Origin: Nitrospirales bacterium
GTDB taxonomy: Bacteria > Nitrospirota > Nitrospiria > Nitrospirales > UBA8639
DNA: 64,000 nt
Assembly: GCA_031315915.1 (NCBI GenBank)
Contig: JALDRK010000001.1
Coordinates: 1 to 64,000, forward strand
Direction of reading: 5' to 3'
Position 1 is the stretch's first letter, and each line of letters opens with the position of its first letter. The notes below the pieces were generated by a model. That model was not told the origin of the DNA. It saw only the letters and a list, made by a program, of their open reading frames with translations, and did not search any database. Position numbers and translations under genes: made by a program. Shown piece by piece: positions 1 to 8,041 of the stretch.

Positions 1-2361
1 TTTGGGACGAACCTTGAGGGTTTCCAAAGGAAGCGTTTCCACATCCCATTGGGTGGTCAGCGCTTGGATTTCTTTTTGTAAGGCCGCATCCAATTCCTTG
101 AGTTGTTGTTGCAGTGCTTCCACATTTTCCTCCGCGCGGTCCACGTCTTTGCCTTCCTTCATGGTGCGGCTCAGGCCGCGAACGGCGGAGGTAGCCTTGC
201 CCATTGACGATCCACTGACGGATTTGCGTCCCATGAAAGCCGACAACAAGGTTGCCCCGATGGAAATCACCGTTTGGAGTTTTTGTTGTTTGGACTGTTC
301 GGCTTCCCGTTGGACGGCCTGCTCGGCCCGCCGGATACGGTCTTCCATCGTGGTCATTTTCCCGGCATATTTTTTTCGCAGGGCTTCGGTCTCCTCATCA
401 CGGCGTTCCCGGACGAGCTGTTGCAACCGGAGTCGAAAATCCCGTTCCGATTCATGAGGCGCTGATGTCATTTTCAGGGAGGTATGTCGGAACACCTCCA
501 ACATTTGAGTCCGGTAGATCCAATCTTCAAAATCCTTTTCCCATTCTTTATAGGACTTGGCTTGGCTGGCCGATTCCGGCAGTTCCACAAAATGTCCTCC
601 GTCAACGGGTTGAGTATTCAGATCCGCAGGAGGAATGTCGATGGTGTCGGCTTGATCCCACTGGACAGGGACCGGCCCGTCCTGAATAAGGGTGAGTGCC
701 TGGATCTCCCGGACCTCATCCAATTTCGTTTTCGTATCTTGATAATGAATTGAGGCGCCTCCGTACATTCGCGGGTGATAGAGAAGGGTGGCACCCGTCG
801 GTCGCCCGCTCCGGATGGGAATAAAATGTTGGGAGATGGCTGGAGGCAGTACCGGCGGATGAGAAGCCATTCCCGCGGACGCCCCGCTTGTGACGGCTGA
901 AGGTGATGAGGCTGTGGCTACGGCATCCGGTCCCGCCGGAATGGCGGCTTTTACCGGGTCCATTAACGTTTTGATTTGGGTTCGGGTCAATGGTCCACGC
1001 AAATAGGACAAGGCCCACCGGGTTTCAAAGATTTCCGGCCCGTCGTCATGCACATTGTTCATGAGAAAAATCCGATTGCCCAGACCCGATAAAATCTGCT
1101 CCATCTGCTTTCGGTTGAATCCGTCCTGAGTGTTGGCTGCAGCGCCTTCCAACCCGTCCAGCACCCGCGCCATGTCACGCTCGGTTTGCAGTCGTCCGAT
1201 AAACCAGGTGCCGGTGTTGCCTAGGCCTTTGTAATCCAGGTCCACGGGGTTTTGAGTCGCAAGAACCACTCCCAACCCGAAGGCTCTGGCTTGTTTGAGC
1301 ATCGTCAGCATCGGAGCTTTGGACGGAGGATTTTTCACGGGCGGAAAGAACCCGAAGACCTCATCCATATACAGCAAAGCCCGCAGGCTGGTAGTGCCGG
1401 ATTGCATGCGCATCCAGCTCACCATCTGGGTCAGCAGGAGGCTGACAAAAAACATGCGTTCCGTGTCGTTCAGATGCGATATCGAAAAAATGGCGATACG
1501 CGGTTTGCCGGTGGGGGAGTAGAGGATCTGATTGATGTCCAACGGTTGGCCTTCCAGCCAGGCGGAAAACCCCGGAGCCCCCAACAAATTATTAAAACGC
1601 ATGGCCAGACTAAACCGGTCTTTGGAGGGAAACACGGATTCGATATCCATTACCCCCAATTTCGAAAACGGGGGATTCTGAATATGTTGAATAAGTGAGG
1701 ACAGACTCAGATCCTGCTTGGATTCCCAGGAGGTTTTCAGAATATTGGATAACAGGATGTGTTCGGGGCTTTGCAGCGGATCGGCTTCCACGCCAATCAG
1801 ATTCAGCAGGCTGGTGACGGTGGTGCCTACCCGCTCTCCCAGGAGTTCCGCGTCTTCCAGGATGGACGGAGCGGGTACCGAAAACGATTGCAGGATGGAC
1901 ACGGGCAGACCGGCGGTGCTGCCGGGCGTGTAAATCAAACAGTCGGCGGCTTCCCGAAGCCGTGCGATTCTGGCTCCGTCCTGGCCCCAGGACTCCAGCC
2001 CGGCTTTCCATTTGGCCGCTTCTTTGTCGGCGAAGGCTTCAGACGTCAGATCTTTTTTCTTTGCGTCATCTGGGTTAATCCAGGGGAGGAAGTCCTGGCC
2101 TTGGAGATCGGGAAAGGTCAGGAGTAGGTTGGCAATATCGCCTTTCGGATCGATAACAATGGCCGGAATGCCGTCGATGGCGGCTTCTTCCAACAGGCCG
2201 ATGCACAAACCGGTCTTGCCGCTGCCGGTCATGCCCACGCAGACGGCGTGAGTGACCAGATCTTTAGAGTCATAGAGCAACAGGCCGGGCTTGGGTGACT
2301 TGGCGGCCAGATCGTAGGGCCGCCCTAAATAAAACACTCCCAGTTTTTCAAAATCCGACAT
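1..2361 (-). CDS. HerA/DUF87-type ATP-binding protein (C-terminus cut by window edge)
   Basis: An open minus-strand frame runs from an ATG at 2361, with a GAAGGGAG ribosome site just upstream, to the left edge without a stop: 787 codons visible, 3' end missing. Residues 43-50 read GMTGSGKT (Walker A). A second P-loop-type strand ends in YMDEVFGFFPP near residue 332 (Walker B with the catalytic DE pair). It is followed by ATQNPVDLDYKGLGN, the sensor-like segment usual in HerA/TraG-like hexameric ATPases. After about residue 600 the sequence becomes charged and helical (predicted coiled coil), with a short hydrophobic glycine/alanine patch near residue 700. By family, it would be a ring ATPase acting on DNA or protein. 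No NurA-type nuclease is visible beside it, so a DNA-end-processing role is not supported. The family assignment is firm; the substrate is unknown. Confidence 0.8.
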   Translation of the reverse strand, partial: MSDFEKLGVFYLGRPYDLAAKSPKPGLLLYDSKDLVTHAVCVGMTGSGKTGLCIGLLEEAAIDGIPAIVIDPKGDIANLLLTFPDLQGQDFLPWINPDDAKKKDLTSEAFADKEAAKWKAGLESWGQDGARIARLREAADCLIYTPGSTAGLPVSILQSFSVPAPSILEDAELLGERVGTTVTSLLNLIGVEADPLQSPEHILLSNILKTSWESKQDLSLSSLIQHIQNPPFSKLGVMDIESVFPSKDRFSLAMRFNNLLGAPGFSAWLEGQPLDINQILYSPTGKPRIAIFSISHLNDTERMFFVSLLLTQMVSWMRMQSGTTSLRALLYMDEVFGFFPPVKNPPSKAPMLTMLKQARAFGLGVVLATQNPVDLDYKGLGNTGTWFIGRLQTERDMARVLDGLEGAAANTQDGFNRKQMEQILSGLGNRIFLMNNVHDDGPEIFETRWALSYLRGPLTRTQIKTLMDPVKAAIPAGPDAVATASSPSAVTSGASAGMASHPPVLPPAISQHFIPIRSGRPTGATLLYHPRMYGGASIHYQDTKTKLDEVREIQALTLIQDGPVPVQWDQADTIDIPPADLNTQPVDGGHFVELPESASQAKSYKEWEKDFEDWIYRTQMLEVFRHTSLKMTSAPHESERDFRLRLQQLVRERRDEETEALRKKYAGKMTTMEDRIRRAEQAVQREAEQSKQQKLQTVISIGATLLSAFMGRKSVSGSSMGKATSAVRGLSRTMKEGKDVDRAEENVEALQQQLKELDAALQKEIQALTTQWDVETLPLETLKVRPK

Positions 2362-2784
2362 CGTGAGCCGCTCCCTTCGTTCACTTGAAACGTGCCGTTC
2401 CCCGGTTAAGACGGGGTGAGGGGGGATTGAAGTTTTTCAACCTGTTAGGAAGGAAAAAGATACCAAAATCGTGAAGGAAGCTGCACCTAAGAAATGATTT
2501 GAAGGTCTCGTTTACTGTTGTAGGGATTATCGTGATCATGTTCTCCCCGGCATGTTTAACCAGTTGCCTATGTTGATGCGCCGGAGACCGTGTGAACCGG
2601 TGTTTAAGTAGTAATGATGGTAGCCATCTTTCTCTCCAAGGTCTCGCACAACATCAAAAGACATGTTGACATATTTCGTTGTTTATTCAAGAATCCCTCG
2701 CATCTAGAGGGGGATATGTACATTCAGCCTGGAATTCCGGGGAAATCCCGGAAGGGCTGAAGGGGTGAGGATACCCTGGAGCTG
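2362..2784. other. Intergenic, divergent from the ATPase toward the integron remnant
   Basis: About 420 bases without a convincing gene. It must hold the promoter of the minus-strand ATPase and, on the other side, whatever drove the integrase. I see no clear attI core site or terminator here. Confidence 0.4.
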
Positions 2785-3320
2785 ATTGAACAATTGAGGG
2801 AAGGCGATGAAGCCGGATGCTGTTCGAGTGAGACCCGGAGAGGGGGAAGGTTGATCGTGCAGATCCCTTATTCCCCCTATTATGTGGCCCAGGTCAAGAC
2901 GGTGGCCTGCCGCCGATGGCATGCTCAAAAACGCCATTGGACAGTGCCGCAAGGTGAGGAGAGGCTCGGCTACCTGTTGAATCTCTTTCATGGGAACCAG
3001 TAGACGCCGATCCGTCGCATCGATCGGGACACAGGAGAGCGGCGCCGTCGTCACCTCCACGAATCCGTCTTGCAGAAGGCGGTGAAGGAGCACGGCTCAA
3101 AGCCGGCATCGCCAAACCCGCCAGCTGCCATACGCTGCGGCATTCCTTTGCGACGCACTAGCTGGAGGATGGCTACGACATCTGGACAGTTCAGGAACTC
3201 TTGAGACACTCCGATGTCAGAATGACCATGATCTATACCCATGTGCTCAACCGGGGAGGAAGAGGGGTTTGCAGTCCGGCTGATGCGTTGCTCGAGGGGT
3301 TGAGCCTTGCGCAGCTTTGA
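2785..3320 (+). pseudogene. Integron-type tyrosine recombinase (IntI-like), decayed
   Basis: Pieces of an integron integrase are readable on the plus strand. The first piece (to a TAG at 3001-3003) contains QIPYSPYYVAQVKTV and RWHAQKRHWTVPQ, a segment I associate with the N-terminus of these recombinases. The catalytic core between the two pieces is missing, so there is a large internal deletion. The second piece reads DRDTGERRRRHLHESVLQKAV, then after a one-base loss near 3088 KAGIAKPASCHTLRHSFATH, an in-frame TAG at 3159-3161, then [16 protein letters not shown] and [14 protein letters not shown], ending at a TGA at 3318. The extra RRRRHLHESVLQKAV patch and the VLNRGGRGV tail match IntI rather than XerC/D. 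The Arg/His/Tyr active-site residues of the C-terminal half are visible. It points toward the cassettes (same strand), as in reverse-oriented integrons. Not functional as sequenced. Confidence 0.85.
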
Positions 3321-3619
3321 CGGAACTATGCCAACCCGTATAACACGCCGATGGTGTGCTGGGGTATCAGTGGTAAAGCTTTGCTTTGAAGTGCCTTCGT
3401 AGAAGGCTTGTCGTCCTATGTTCGCGCACTATACTGGTCAGTATACTCATTAGTTCCGCCGACCACAGGCGGCAGACGAGGTGTTGGAGGCAGTGGCGGT
3501 GGTGTGTGTGTTCGACATGCGGGAGAGTTGTGAATGCGGGGACAGAGCTGGTGGGCCACTGGGCCTGGTGGGGTGGCGATCACTCGGTGTGTGTGAGAAG
3601 GCTCATCGATGAGCAGTCG
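3321..3619. other. ORF-poor stretch before first attC-like site
   Basis: No convincing gene. A 79-codon frame (3386-3625) has composition unlike a protein and runs into the attC-like site. The segment 3454-3480 (a CCGCC...ACAGGCGGC hairpin) resembles 4740-4764 upstream of the second attC-like site, so the two sites share flanking sequence as well as the core. It could be a gene-less or eroded first cassette. Confidence 0.4.
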
Positions 3620-3733
3620 GCGTAATCGAGTCCGCGTCTAGGGCTAGACGTTTTCAGCCGCCTGCGGCGGCCGAACACGCGGCTGGAACCGAGGGGGCCT
3701 GTGTTCCCTGCTCAACCGCGGACTCCGTTAGGC
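3620..3733 (+). repeat. attC-like recombination site 1 (114 bp)
   Basis: The right end is CCGCGGACTCC followed by GTTAGGC (3727-3733), a perfect match to the attC R' consensus GTTRRRY. The left end GCGTAATCGAGTCCGCG (3620 onward) is its imperfect inverted complement, forming the outer stem. The interior carries further inverted repeats (GCCGCCTGCGGCGGC and AGCCGC...GCGGCT) expected for a folded single-strand attC. Length 114 bp is within the usual attC range. The core from TCCGCGTCTAGGGCTAGACG to CACGCGGCT is almost identical to site 2 at 4831-4944. The left R'' box is degenerate. Confidence 0.7.
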
Positions 3734-3764
3734 TAAAAAACAAATAAACATATAGAAAGATATT

Positions 3765-4670
3765 ATGCCCACTTTTATAAGTCATAGTTTTAAAGATGAA
3801 GCAGTATATACAGCGCTATGTCTCGCACTCGATGCGGCAGGTATAGATAGATGGGATCCTAGCTCAATGTCCTTGGGCGAATCTCTTTCAGACCAATTAC
3901 ATGCCGCCATACGAAAATGTGAAATTTGTGTATTAATCGCAACCCGACGCTCTATCGATTCACCGTGGTGTCTAGCTGAGCTTGGTGCATTTTGGGGGGC
4001 AGGCAAGAAAGTCTTAATGTTTATGACTGACCCCGATCTTGAGGATTATGTCCTTCCTCCTCAATTTAAAGGAACAGTGCGTGCAAATGATGCGAAAAAA
4101 TTAATCGAGGAATTGAAAAATGCAAAAGAAGAATTTCATCGTGCGCAATCATTATCATCACACAATCCCCAGTTCTTTTCTTCTTCTGCCGAATACGGGA
4201 GTGAAAAGGATTGGGAGTCTCTTCTTATAGAGACCTCAAGCCACTTTGATCTTCTTGGTCTTACTCTTGACCAGTGGCGGAGAACCAACAAGTTTAAAGA
4301 AAAAGTACTTGATAAGGCGGATACGGGCTGTAAATTTCGATTTTTACTGATGCACCAAGACAATAAAGTACTTCCGGCGTTGTTTGACGATACCGAATTA
4401 GATTCAGTTTGTCGGGCCATTCAAGATAGCGTTTCAGATTTCTCCACGATACGCCACCCGAGCGGTAATGTGGCTGTAAGGCAACTTCATTCGGGTCTCT
4501 CACACTTTTCGCTAACACGGTCAGATCACTTTGTGGTGATTACTCAATACATGTCGTCTGCCGATTGGGGATATGGACCGACATGGAGGTGCGATCCAGG
4601 TTCTCTTTTATATCGCACGGCGATTGACGAGTTCGAATACTTATGGACATCCAGTAAACCCATCGCCTAA
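3765..4670 (+). CDS. TIR-domain protein with C-terminal sensor-like domain (cassette 1)
   Basis: A 301-residue protein. Residues 1-100 form a TIR domain: FISHSFKDE at the N-terminus, then SPWCLAELGAF with the candidate catalytic glutamate at residue 72 (NADase-type TIRs use a glutamate here). Residues 150-301 form a second domain of unknown fold with FRFLLMHQDN and a C-terminal ...LLYRTAIDEFEYLW; it vaguely resembles sensor domains attached to bacterial TIRs, which I cannot name with confidence. The gene sits between two attC-like sites, and its TAA overlaps GCCTAAC (4665-4671), an R''-like box, as expected for a gene cassette. It is visibly richer in A+T than the housekeeping genes, suggesting transfer. 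The likely role is anti-phage defence by NAD+ depletion or signal production, by family. The ribosome site is weak (AGAAAGATATT before the ATG). Confidence 0.8.
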   Translation: MPTFISHSFKDEAVYTALCLALDAAGIDRWDPSSMSLGESLSDQLHAAIRKCEICVLIATRRSIDSPWCLAELGAFWGAGKKVLMFMTDPDLEDYVLPPQFKGTVRANDAKKLIEELKNAKEEFHRAQSLSSHNPQFFSSSAEYGSEKDWESLLIETSSHFDLLGLTLDQWRRTNKFKEKVLDKADTGCKFRFLLMHQDNKVLPALFDDTELDSVCRAIQDSVSDFSTIRHPSGNVAVRQLHSGLSHFSLTRSDHFVVITQYMSSADWGYGPTWRCDPGSLLYRTAIDEFEYLWTSSKPIA

Positions 4671-4830
4671 CAAACATATGCACTCGGACAACAAAAAAGA
4701 GCGCTCGTTACTCGTTCTGCTGTCGGTGATGCGAGACATTCCGCCGTCCACAGGCGGCGGACGGAATGCTGAGAGGGTTGAAGGGGGCCATGTCTGTGCG
4801 ATGTGAGAGAGAGATAGTGATGAGTGGTCG

Positions 4831-4944
4831 GCGGAACGGAGTCCGCGTCTAGGGCTAGACGTTTTCAGCCGCCTGCGGCGGCCGAACACGCGGCTCGAAT
4901 CGACGGGCCTCCGGCCCGCCCCTCAGCCGCGGACTTCGTTGGAC
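4831..4944 (+). repeat. attC-like recombination site 2 (114 bp)
   Basis: It ends in CCGCGGACTTC followed by GTTGGAC (4938-4944, matches GTTRRRY). The left end GCGGAACGGAGTCCGCG (4831 onward) is the near complement, giving an outer stem of about 13 bp. The interior repeats seen in site 1 are present (GCCGCCTGCGGCGGC, GGGCCTCCGGCCC). Both sites are exactly 114 bp by these boundaries. A further GCCTAAC at 4665, overlapping the preceding stop codon, could be the true outer R'' box, making a longer 280-bp site; pairing favours the 114-bp version. An imperfect hairpin at 4737-4768 (CATTCCG...CGGAATG) lies between. Confidence 0.7.
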
Positions 4945-4979
4945 GTGCCTGCGAACAGCATGGTGAACAGGGGTAAAGT

Positions 4980-5894
4980 ATGATTACAAAGCGTCGCGTC
5001 TACATCAGCATGCCTGGAGACATTTGGCTGACTCAAAAGCAGAACGACATAAAGTGGGCAATAGTCGCTGAGGTCGAGAAACTCGGCTACGAAGGGCAAG
5101 TGTTCGTGGGGCCAAGTGGCGGGCAAGGCTTGCCTGCTGGAAAGGGGTGGAGTCTTGCAGGTTCCGATGCGGTTATGCGACGTTGCGTGGCTGCAGCGAT
5201 CATTGGATTCCCGAAGTGGCGATTCTCAATCAACGACCACGATTTCCGGCTGGCAACAGAGTACTGCCACCACGAGGGCGCGGTGGCTTACACGTATGGA
5301 CTTCCCCTTCTCACTATTGTTGAACAAGGGCTCGAGCCTCGGTTGTTGTTTAACCCACATGCTGGCTTGGAGCTGATCACCATACCGGCCGACGCAGATA
5401 AGTCTTGGCTCGCCACCAAGGCATTTCGTGGCCCGTTCGAAAACTGGGAGCGCAAACTTCAGAGGCGGCGGGACGTGTTCCTAGGGTACTGTAGCAGTTC
5501 GAGTGGAACCGCCCGGAATCTCAAACGCTTTCTTGAGAAGGACCTCGGAGTAACTGTTCTTGATTGGCAAACGGATTTTGCCCCCGGACGATCTATCTTG
5601 CATCAGATCGAAGAAGCCGCGGCTCGCTGCAGCACAGGCATTTTTCTTTTCACCGGAGACGACAAGGTTACCGATGGTGCACAGACCAGCAAGGCGGTTC
5701 CGCGTGATAATGTTGTCTTTGAAGCAGGCTTTTTCTCTCACGCAAAGGATAAGGACCGAGTCCTTATAATTCGGGAGGAGGGCACCAAGATGCCCGCCGA
5801 CCTCGGCGGGGATATCTATGCTCCTCTTAGCGACAAATCCGATCTATCCTCAGTGGAACCCTACGTCCGGCGCTTCATAGAGGACCAACTGTGA
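4980..5894 (+). CDS. Two-domain TIR-like nucleotide-binding protein (Cap12/Pycsar-type TIR, cassette 2)
   Basis: A 304-residue protein. The C-terminal part (about 164-304) matches the TIR-like domain of CD-NTase-associated protein 12 and Pycsar effectors: VFLGYCSSSSG, RNLKRFLEKDLGV, then RDNVVFEAGFFS with the candidate catalytic glutamate at 248, and MPADLGGDIYAPL. In that family the TIR cleaves NAD+ when a cyclic nucleotide binds a partner or fused domain. The N-terminal part (1-150) is a different alpha/beta domain (RRVYISMPGD, MRRCVAAAIIGFP, TEYCHHEGA) that resembles predicted nucleotide-binding or nucleoside-deoxyribosyltransferase-like folds; this part is inference. It follows attC-like site 2 directly, in cassette orientation. 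No cyclase gene is visible nearby, so either the N-terminal domain senses the signal or the gene acts alone. Confidence 0.8.
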   Translation: MITKRRVYISMPGDIWLTQKQNDIKWAIVAEVEKLGYEGQVFVGPSGGQGLPAGKGWSLAGSDAVMRRCVAAAIIGFPKWRFSINDHDFRLATEYCHHEGAVAYTYGLPLLTIVEQGLEPRLLFNPHAGLELITIPADADKSWLATKAFRGPFENWERKLQRRRDVFLGYCSSSSGTARNLKRFLEKDLGVTVLDWQTDFAPGRSILHQIEEAAARCSTGIFLFTGDDKVTDGAQTSKAVPRDNVVFEAGFFSHAKDKDRVLIIREEGTKMPADLGGDIYAPLSDKSDLSSVEPYVRRFIEDQL

Positions 5895-6073
5895 GCTTAC
5901 TGCGGCGCCACGAGGCCTAGCGATCTGCTGATGATCTCAGGTGTCGGGTATGGGCTAAGACACGCTCAACAACACGCTGAACAGGAGCGCTCAACTGCAG
6001 TGGCTTTGGGCCGAGTTCTTTTAACCGTGGAATTTGGGTTTGCGCACATCCGAAATTGTAGAGGGCTGGAATC
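5895..6073 (+). other. Spacer between TIR cassettes with possible eroded attC
   Basis: Two RYYYAAC matches (GCTCAAC at 5964-5970 and 5989-5995) occur just before the next TIR gene, but no GTTRRRY partner box is visible, so an attC site is suspected, not shown. Confidence 0.3.
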
Positions 6074-6571
6074 ATGGCGGACATCTTTATCTCGTATAAA
6101 CGTGCAGAGCGACCCCGAGTGCAACTCATTACAGACCTTTTGCGCGCCGATGGATTTGACGTTTGGTTTGATACTCGTCTCGAATTGGGTCGGGGTGAAG
6201 GCTTTGATGCCGAGATTGAACGAGAAGTAACGTCCGCCGCTTGCGTCTTGGTTTGCTGGACTCCCGAAGCCACCAAATCGGTTTACGTGAAAGCAGAAGC
6301 GAAGAAAGGAATTGATCGCGAAGTCTTGGTGCCTATGTTTCTTGAAGAATGTGTACTACCCGTTCCGTTCAATGCGATCGATGCAGCAGACCTGACTGGA
6401 TGGTCCGGTAACGTTACGGACGAGCGATGGATCGCACTTCAAACTAAAATTAAAGAAACTGTCAATAGGTCAAAAGCCGATGAGTGGTCTTCCCCCGGTT
6501 TTACGGACAGGTTAAAGAAGACTTCTGGTGATACCGCTCAACAAACCTCCTGGGGGCTACACCCTGGGTGA
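6074..6571 (+). pseudogene. TIR-domain protein truncated by IS3 insertion (cassette 3)
   Basis: The native sequence runs from ATG 6074 to about 6484 (137 codons). The frame then continues 29 codons into the left end of the IS3 element to a TGA at 6571. The TIR domain itself is nearly complete: IFISYKRAERPRV, GFDVWFDTRLELG, CVLVCWTPEATKS, and VKAEAKKG with the candidate catalytic glutamate at 75. This is the TIR_2 subtype, which usually has a C-terminal sensor domain; here that domain is lost. The upstream spacing and strand fit the same cassette series as the two preceding TIR genes. The truncated product could still be made, but without its sensor it is unlikely to work normally. Confidence 0.75.
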
Positions 6572-7370
6572 AGGAGTGAGTCCGCCGTCCGTTATAAAAT
6601 CCTTCGATATAGTCAAATATATCTGCTCGGGCCTCGGCGCGCGTCTGATACTGCCGCCGCTGGACCCGCTCCCGTTTGAGTAAGCCAAAGAAACTCTCCG
6701 CCACCGCATTATCATAACAGTTCCCAATGCCACTCATGCTGCTCACAATGCCATGGTCTCGGAGGAACGCCTGAAACTCCTGTGACGTATACTGGGTCCC
6801 TCGATCAGAATGCAGGATGACCGGCTCGACACCCTGCCGTTGCCACACCGCCATGAGGACGGCTTGGCGGACCAGGTCACAAGTGAGTTGCGATTGCATG
6901 GACCACCCAATCACTTGACGAGAAAACGAATCCAGGACCACGGCCAAGTAGAGCCAGCCTTCTTGCGTGGCACTGTAGGTGATGTCCGTCACCCATTTGG
7001 CATTCGGACCCGGGGCGGAAAAATCCCGGGCGACCTGATTCGTGTCCCCCGCTGGCCGTCCCCCTGAGCCCCGCCGTTTCCAGCGCGTGGGAGCGGGAAT
7101 CCCTCGCAACCCCTCCTGCCGCATCAACCGGGCGACCCGGTGTTTGCCGTAGCGTTCCCCGCGTTCCCGTAAGATGTGCCACACTTTTGGACTTCCATAG
7201 ACACCATCACTCTCCGCATGGAGGGTGCAGATGGCGTGACGAAGTCGCTGATTCTCTTGAGCCCGCTGACTCAACGGGCGGCGCTGCCGGGCATAAAAGC
7301 CACTCGGGGAGACTTGGAGCAACCGACACATCAACCGGAGGGGAACCATGGGGCGACAACGTTGGATCAT
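6501..7370 (-). CDS. IS3-family transposase OrfB (DDE integrase)
   Basis: 289 residues. An N-terminal helix-turn-helix region (RLMCRLLQVSPSGFYARQRR) is followed by the rve catalytic core with the DDE residues: WVTDITYS (D), ILHSDRGTQYTS (D), and NAVAESFFGLLKRE (E). All are present, so it appears functional. It is expressed by -1 frameshifting from orfA: the orfA frame contains TTTTTTAAAAG near 7420-7430, and the -1 frame after AAAAG stays open into the MIQRCRP start region. The stop lies within the left inverted repeat. Confidence 0.9.
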   Translation of the reverse strand: MIQRCRPMVPLRLMCRLLQVSPSGFYARQRRPLSQRAQENQRLRHAICTLHAESDGVYGSPKVWHILRERGERYGKHRVARLMRQEGLRGIPAPTRWKRRGSGGRPAGDTNQVARDFSAPGPNAKWVTDITYSATQEGWLYLAVVLDSFSRQVIGWSMQSQLTCDLVRQAVLMAVWQRQGVEPVILHSDRGTQYTSQEFQAFLRDHGIVSSMSGIGNCYDNAVAESFFGLLKRERVQRRQYQTRAEARADIFDYIEGFYNGRRTHSFTQGVAPRRFVERYHQKSSLTCP

Positions 7371-7378
7371 GGCATCTC

Positions 7379-7666
7379 TTACCGTGAGGTCTTGGCGAAG
7401 AACGCTGCCGCTTCTTTTAAAAAATCCCGCTCCCGGGTGACGAGGGCCAATTCGCGTTTCAAGCGGGCGAGTTCTTGATCGTGGGGCGTCCCCGTTCCCG
7501 GAAAGGCTTTAGGCCCGCGCTGCTTGCCTTCCCGACACCATCGTCCCAACATCGCCCCATTGATGCCTAAATCCCGGGCGACTTGGGTAATCTTGCCACC
7601 GGCCTGCTTCGTTAACTGAATGGCTTCCTGCTTAAACTCTTGGCTGTCCTTTCTCCGTTGTTCCAT
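7379..7666 (-). CDS. IS3-family transposase OrfA (helix-turn-helix)
   Basis: 95 residues: EFKQEAIQLTKQAGGKITQVARDLGI is the DNA-binding helix-turn-helix, followed by a leucine-rich helix (ELARLKRELALVTRERDFLKEA) typical of IS3 OrfA dimerisation. It begins 38 bp inside the right inverted repeat. An A/T-rich slippery stretch at its 3' end would allow the OrfAB fusion transposase to be made. Confidence 0.9.
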   Translation of the reverse strand: MEQRRKDSQEFKQEAIQLTKQAGGKITQVARDLGINGAMLGRWCREGKQRGPKAFPGTGTPHDQELARLKRELALVTRERDFLKEAAAFFAKTSR

Positions 7667-7728
7667 GACACACCTCCTGGCCGAGCATGAGGCTTTTCAG
7701 ATGTGTCCGTAAAACCGGGGGAAGACCA

Positions 7729-8016
7729 GGCAAGACCTTTACCAAAGCCTGTACCGCCTTAGACATTACGCAGGCCTTCACCAGTTATAACAACCCGAAG
7801 GGGAATGCTGATACCGAGCGGATGATGCGCACCTTGAAGGAGGAACTCATCTGGTTGCGAGAGTGGCGAAGTCATCAAGAATTGCAGGATGCCATAGCCA
7901 AGTGGGTGGATCACTATAACGAACAGTATCACCATTCATCCTTAGGCTATAAAACCCCAAGACAGTTTGAACAAGATTATCATTCCAGCCACCTGACTCA
8001 GTTCGTGGCCGCTTGA
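7729..8016 (+). pseudogene. C-terminal fragment of a different IS3-family transposase
   Basis: From the edge of the intact IS3 element to a TGA at 8014-8016 the plus frame reads an rve C-terminus: ITQAFTSYNNPKGNADTERM, then LKEELIWLREW, HYNEQYHHSSLGYKTP. The N-terminal two thirds, including the first two catalytic aspartates, are missing. It is unrelated in sequence to the intact IS3 OrfB beside it and on the opposite strand. Confidence 0.8.
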
Positions 8017-8041
8017 CAAATGGGGAGCATTACACAAGGAC

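Larger units (their letters stand above)
6485..7728 (-). mobile_element. Complete IS3-family insertion sequence, 1244 bp
   Basis: Perfect 25-bp terminal inverted repeats bound the element: TGGTCTTCCCCCGG... at 6485-6509 and its exact complement at 7704-7728, with the TG...CA tips typical of IS3. Two overlapping-phase genes (orfA, orfB) lie inside on the minus strand. No target duplication is visible: the 3-4 bases flanking left (TGAG) and right (GGCA) differ. The right flank is another transposase fragment while the left is the TIR gene, so the insertion was probably followed by a deletion or recombination. Confidence 0.9.

Noticed and set aside
3386-3625. 79-codon plus-strand frame before attC-like site 1
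   Set aside because: Cys/Trp/Arg-heavy composition unlike a protein, and it runs into the recombination site.
4665-4944. A 280-bp attC starting at GCCTAAC
   Set aside because: The box fits the consensus, but the sequence next to it does not pair well with the right end; the inner 114-bp boundaries give a better stem and match site 1 in length.
5961-6060. Third attC site before the truncated TIR gene
   Set aside because: Two left-type boxes are present but no GTTRRRY right box, so it is not claimed.
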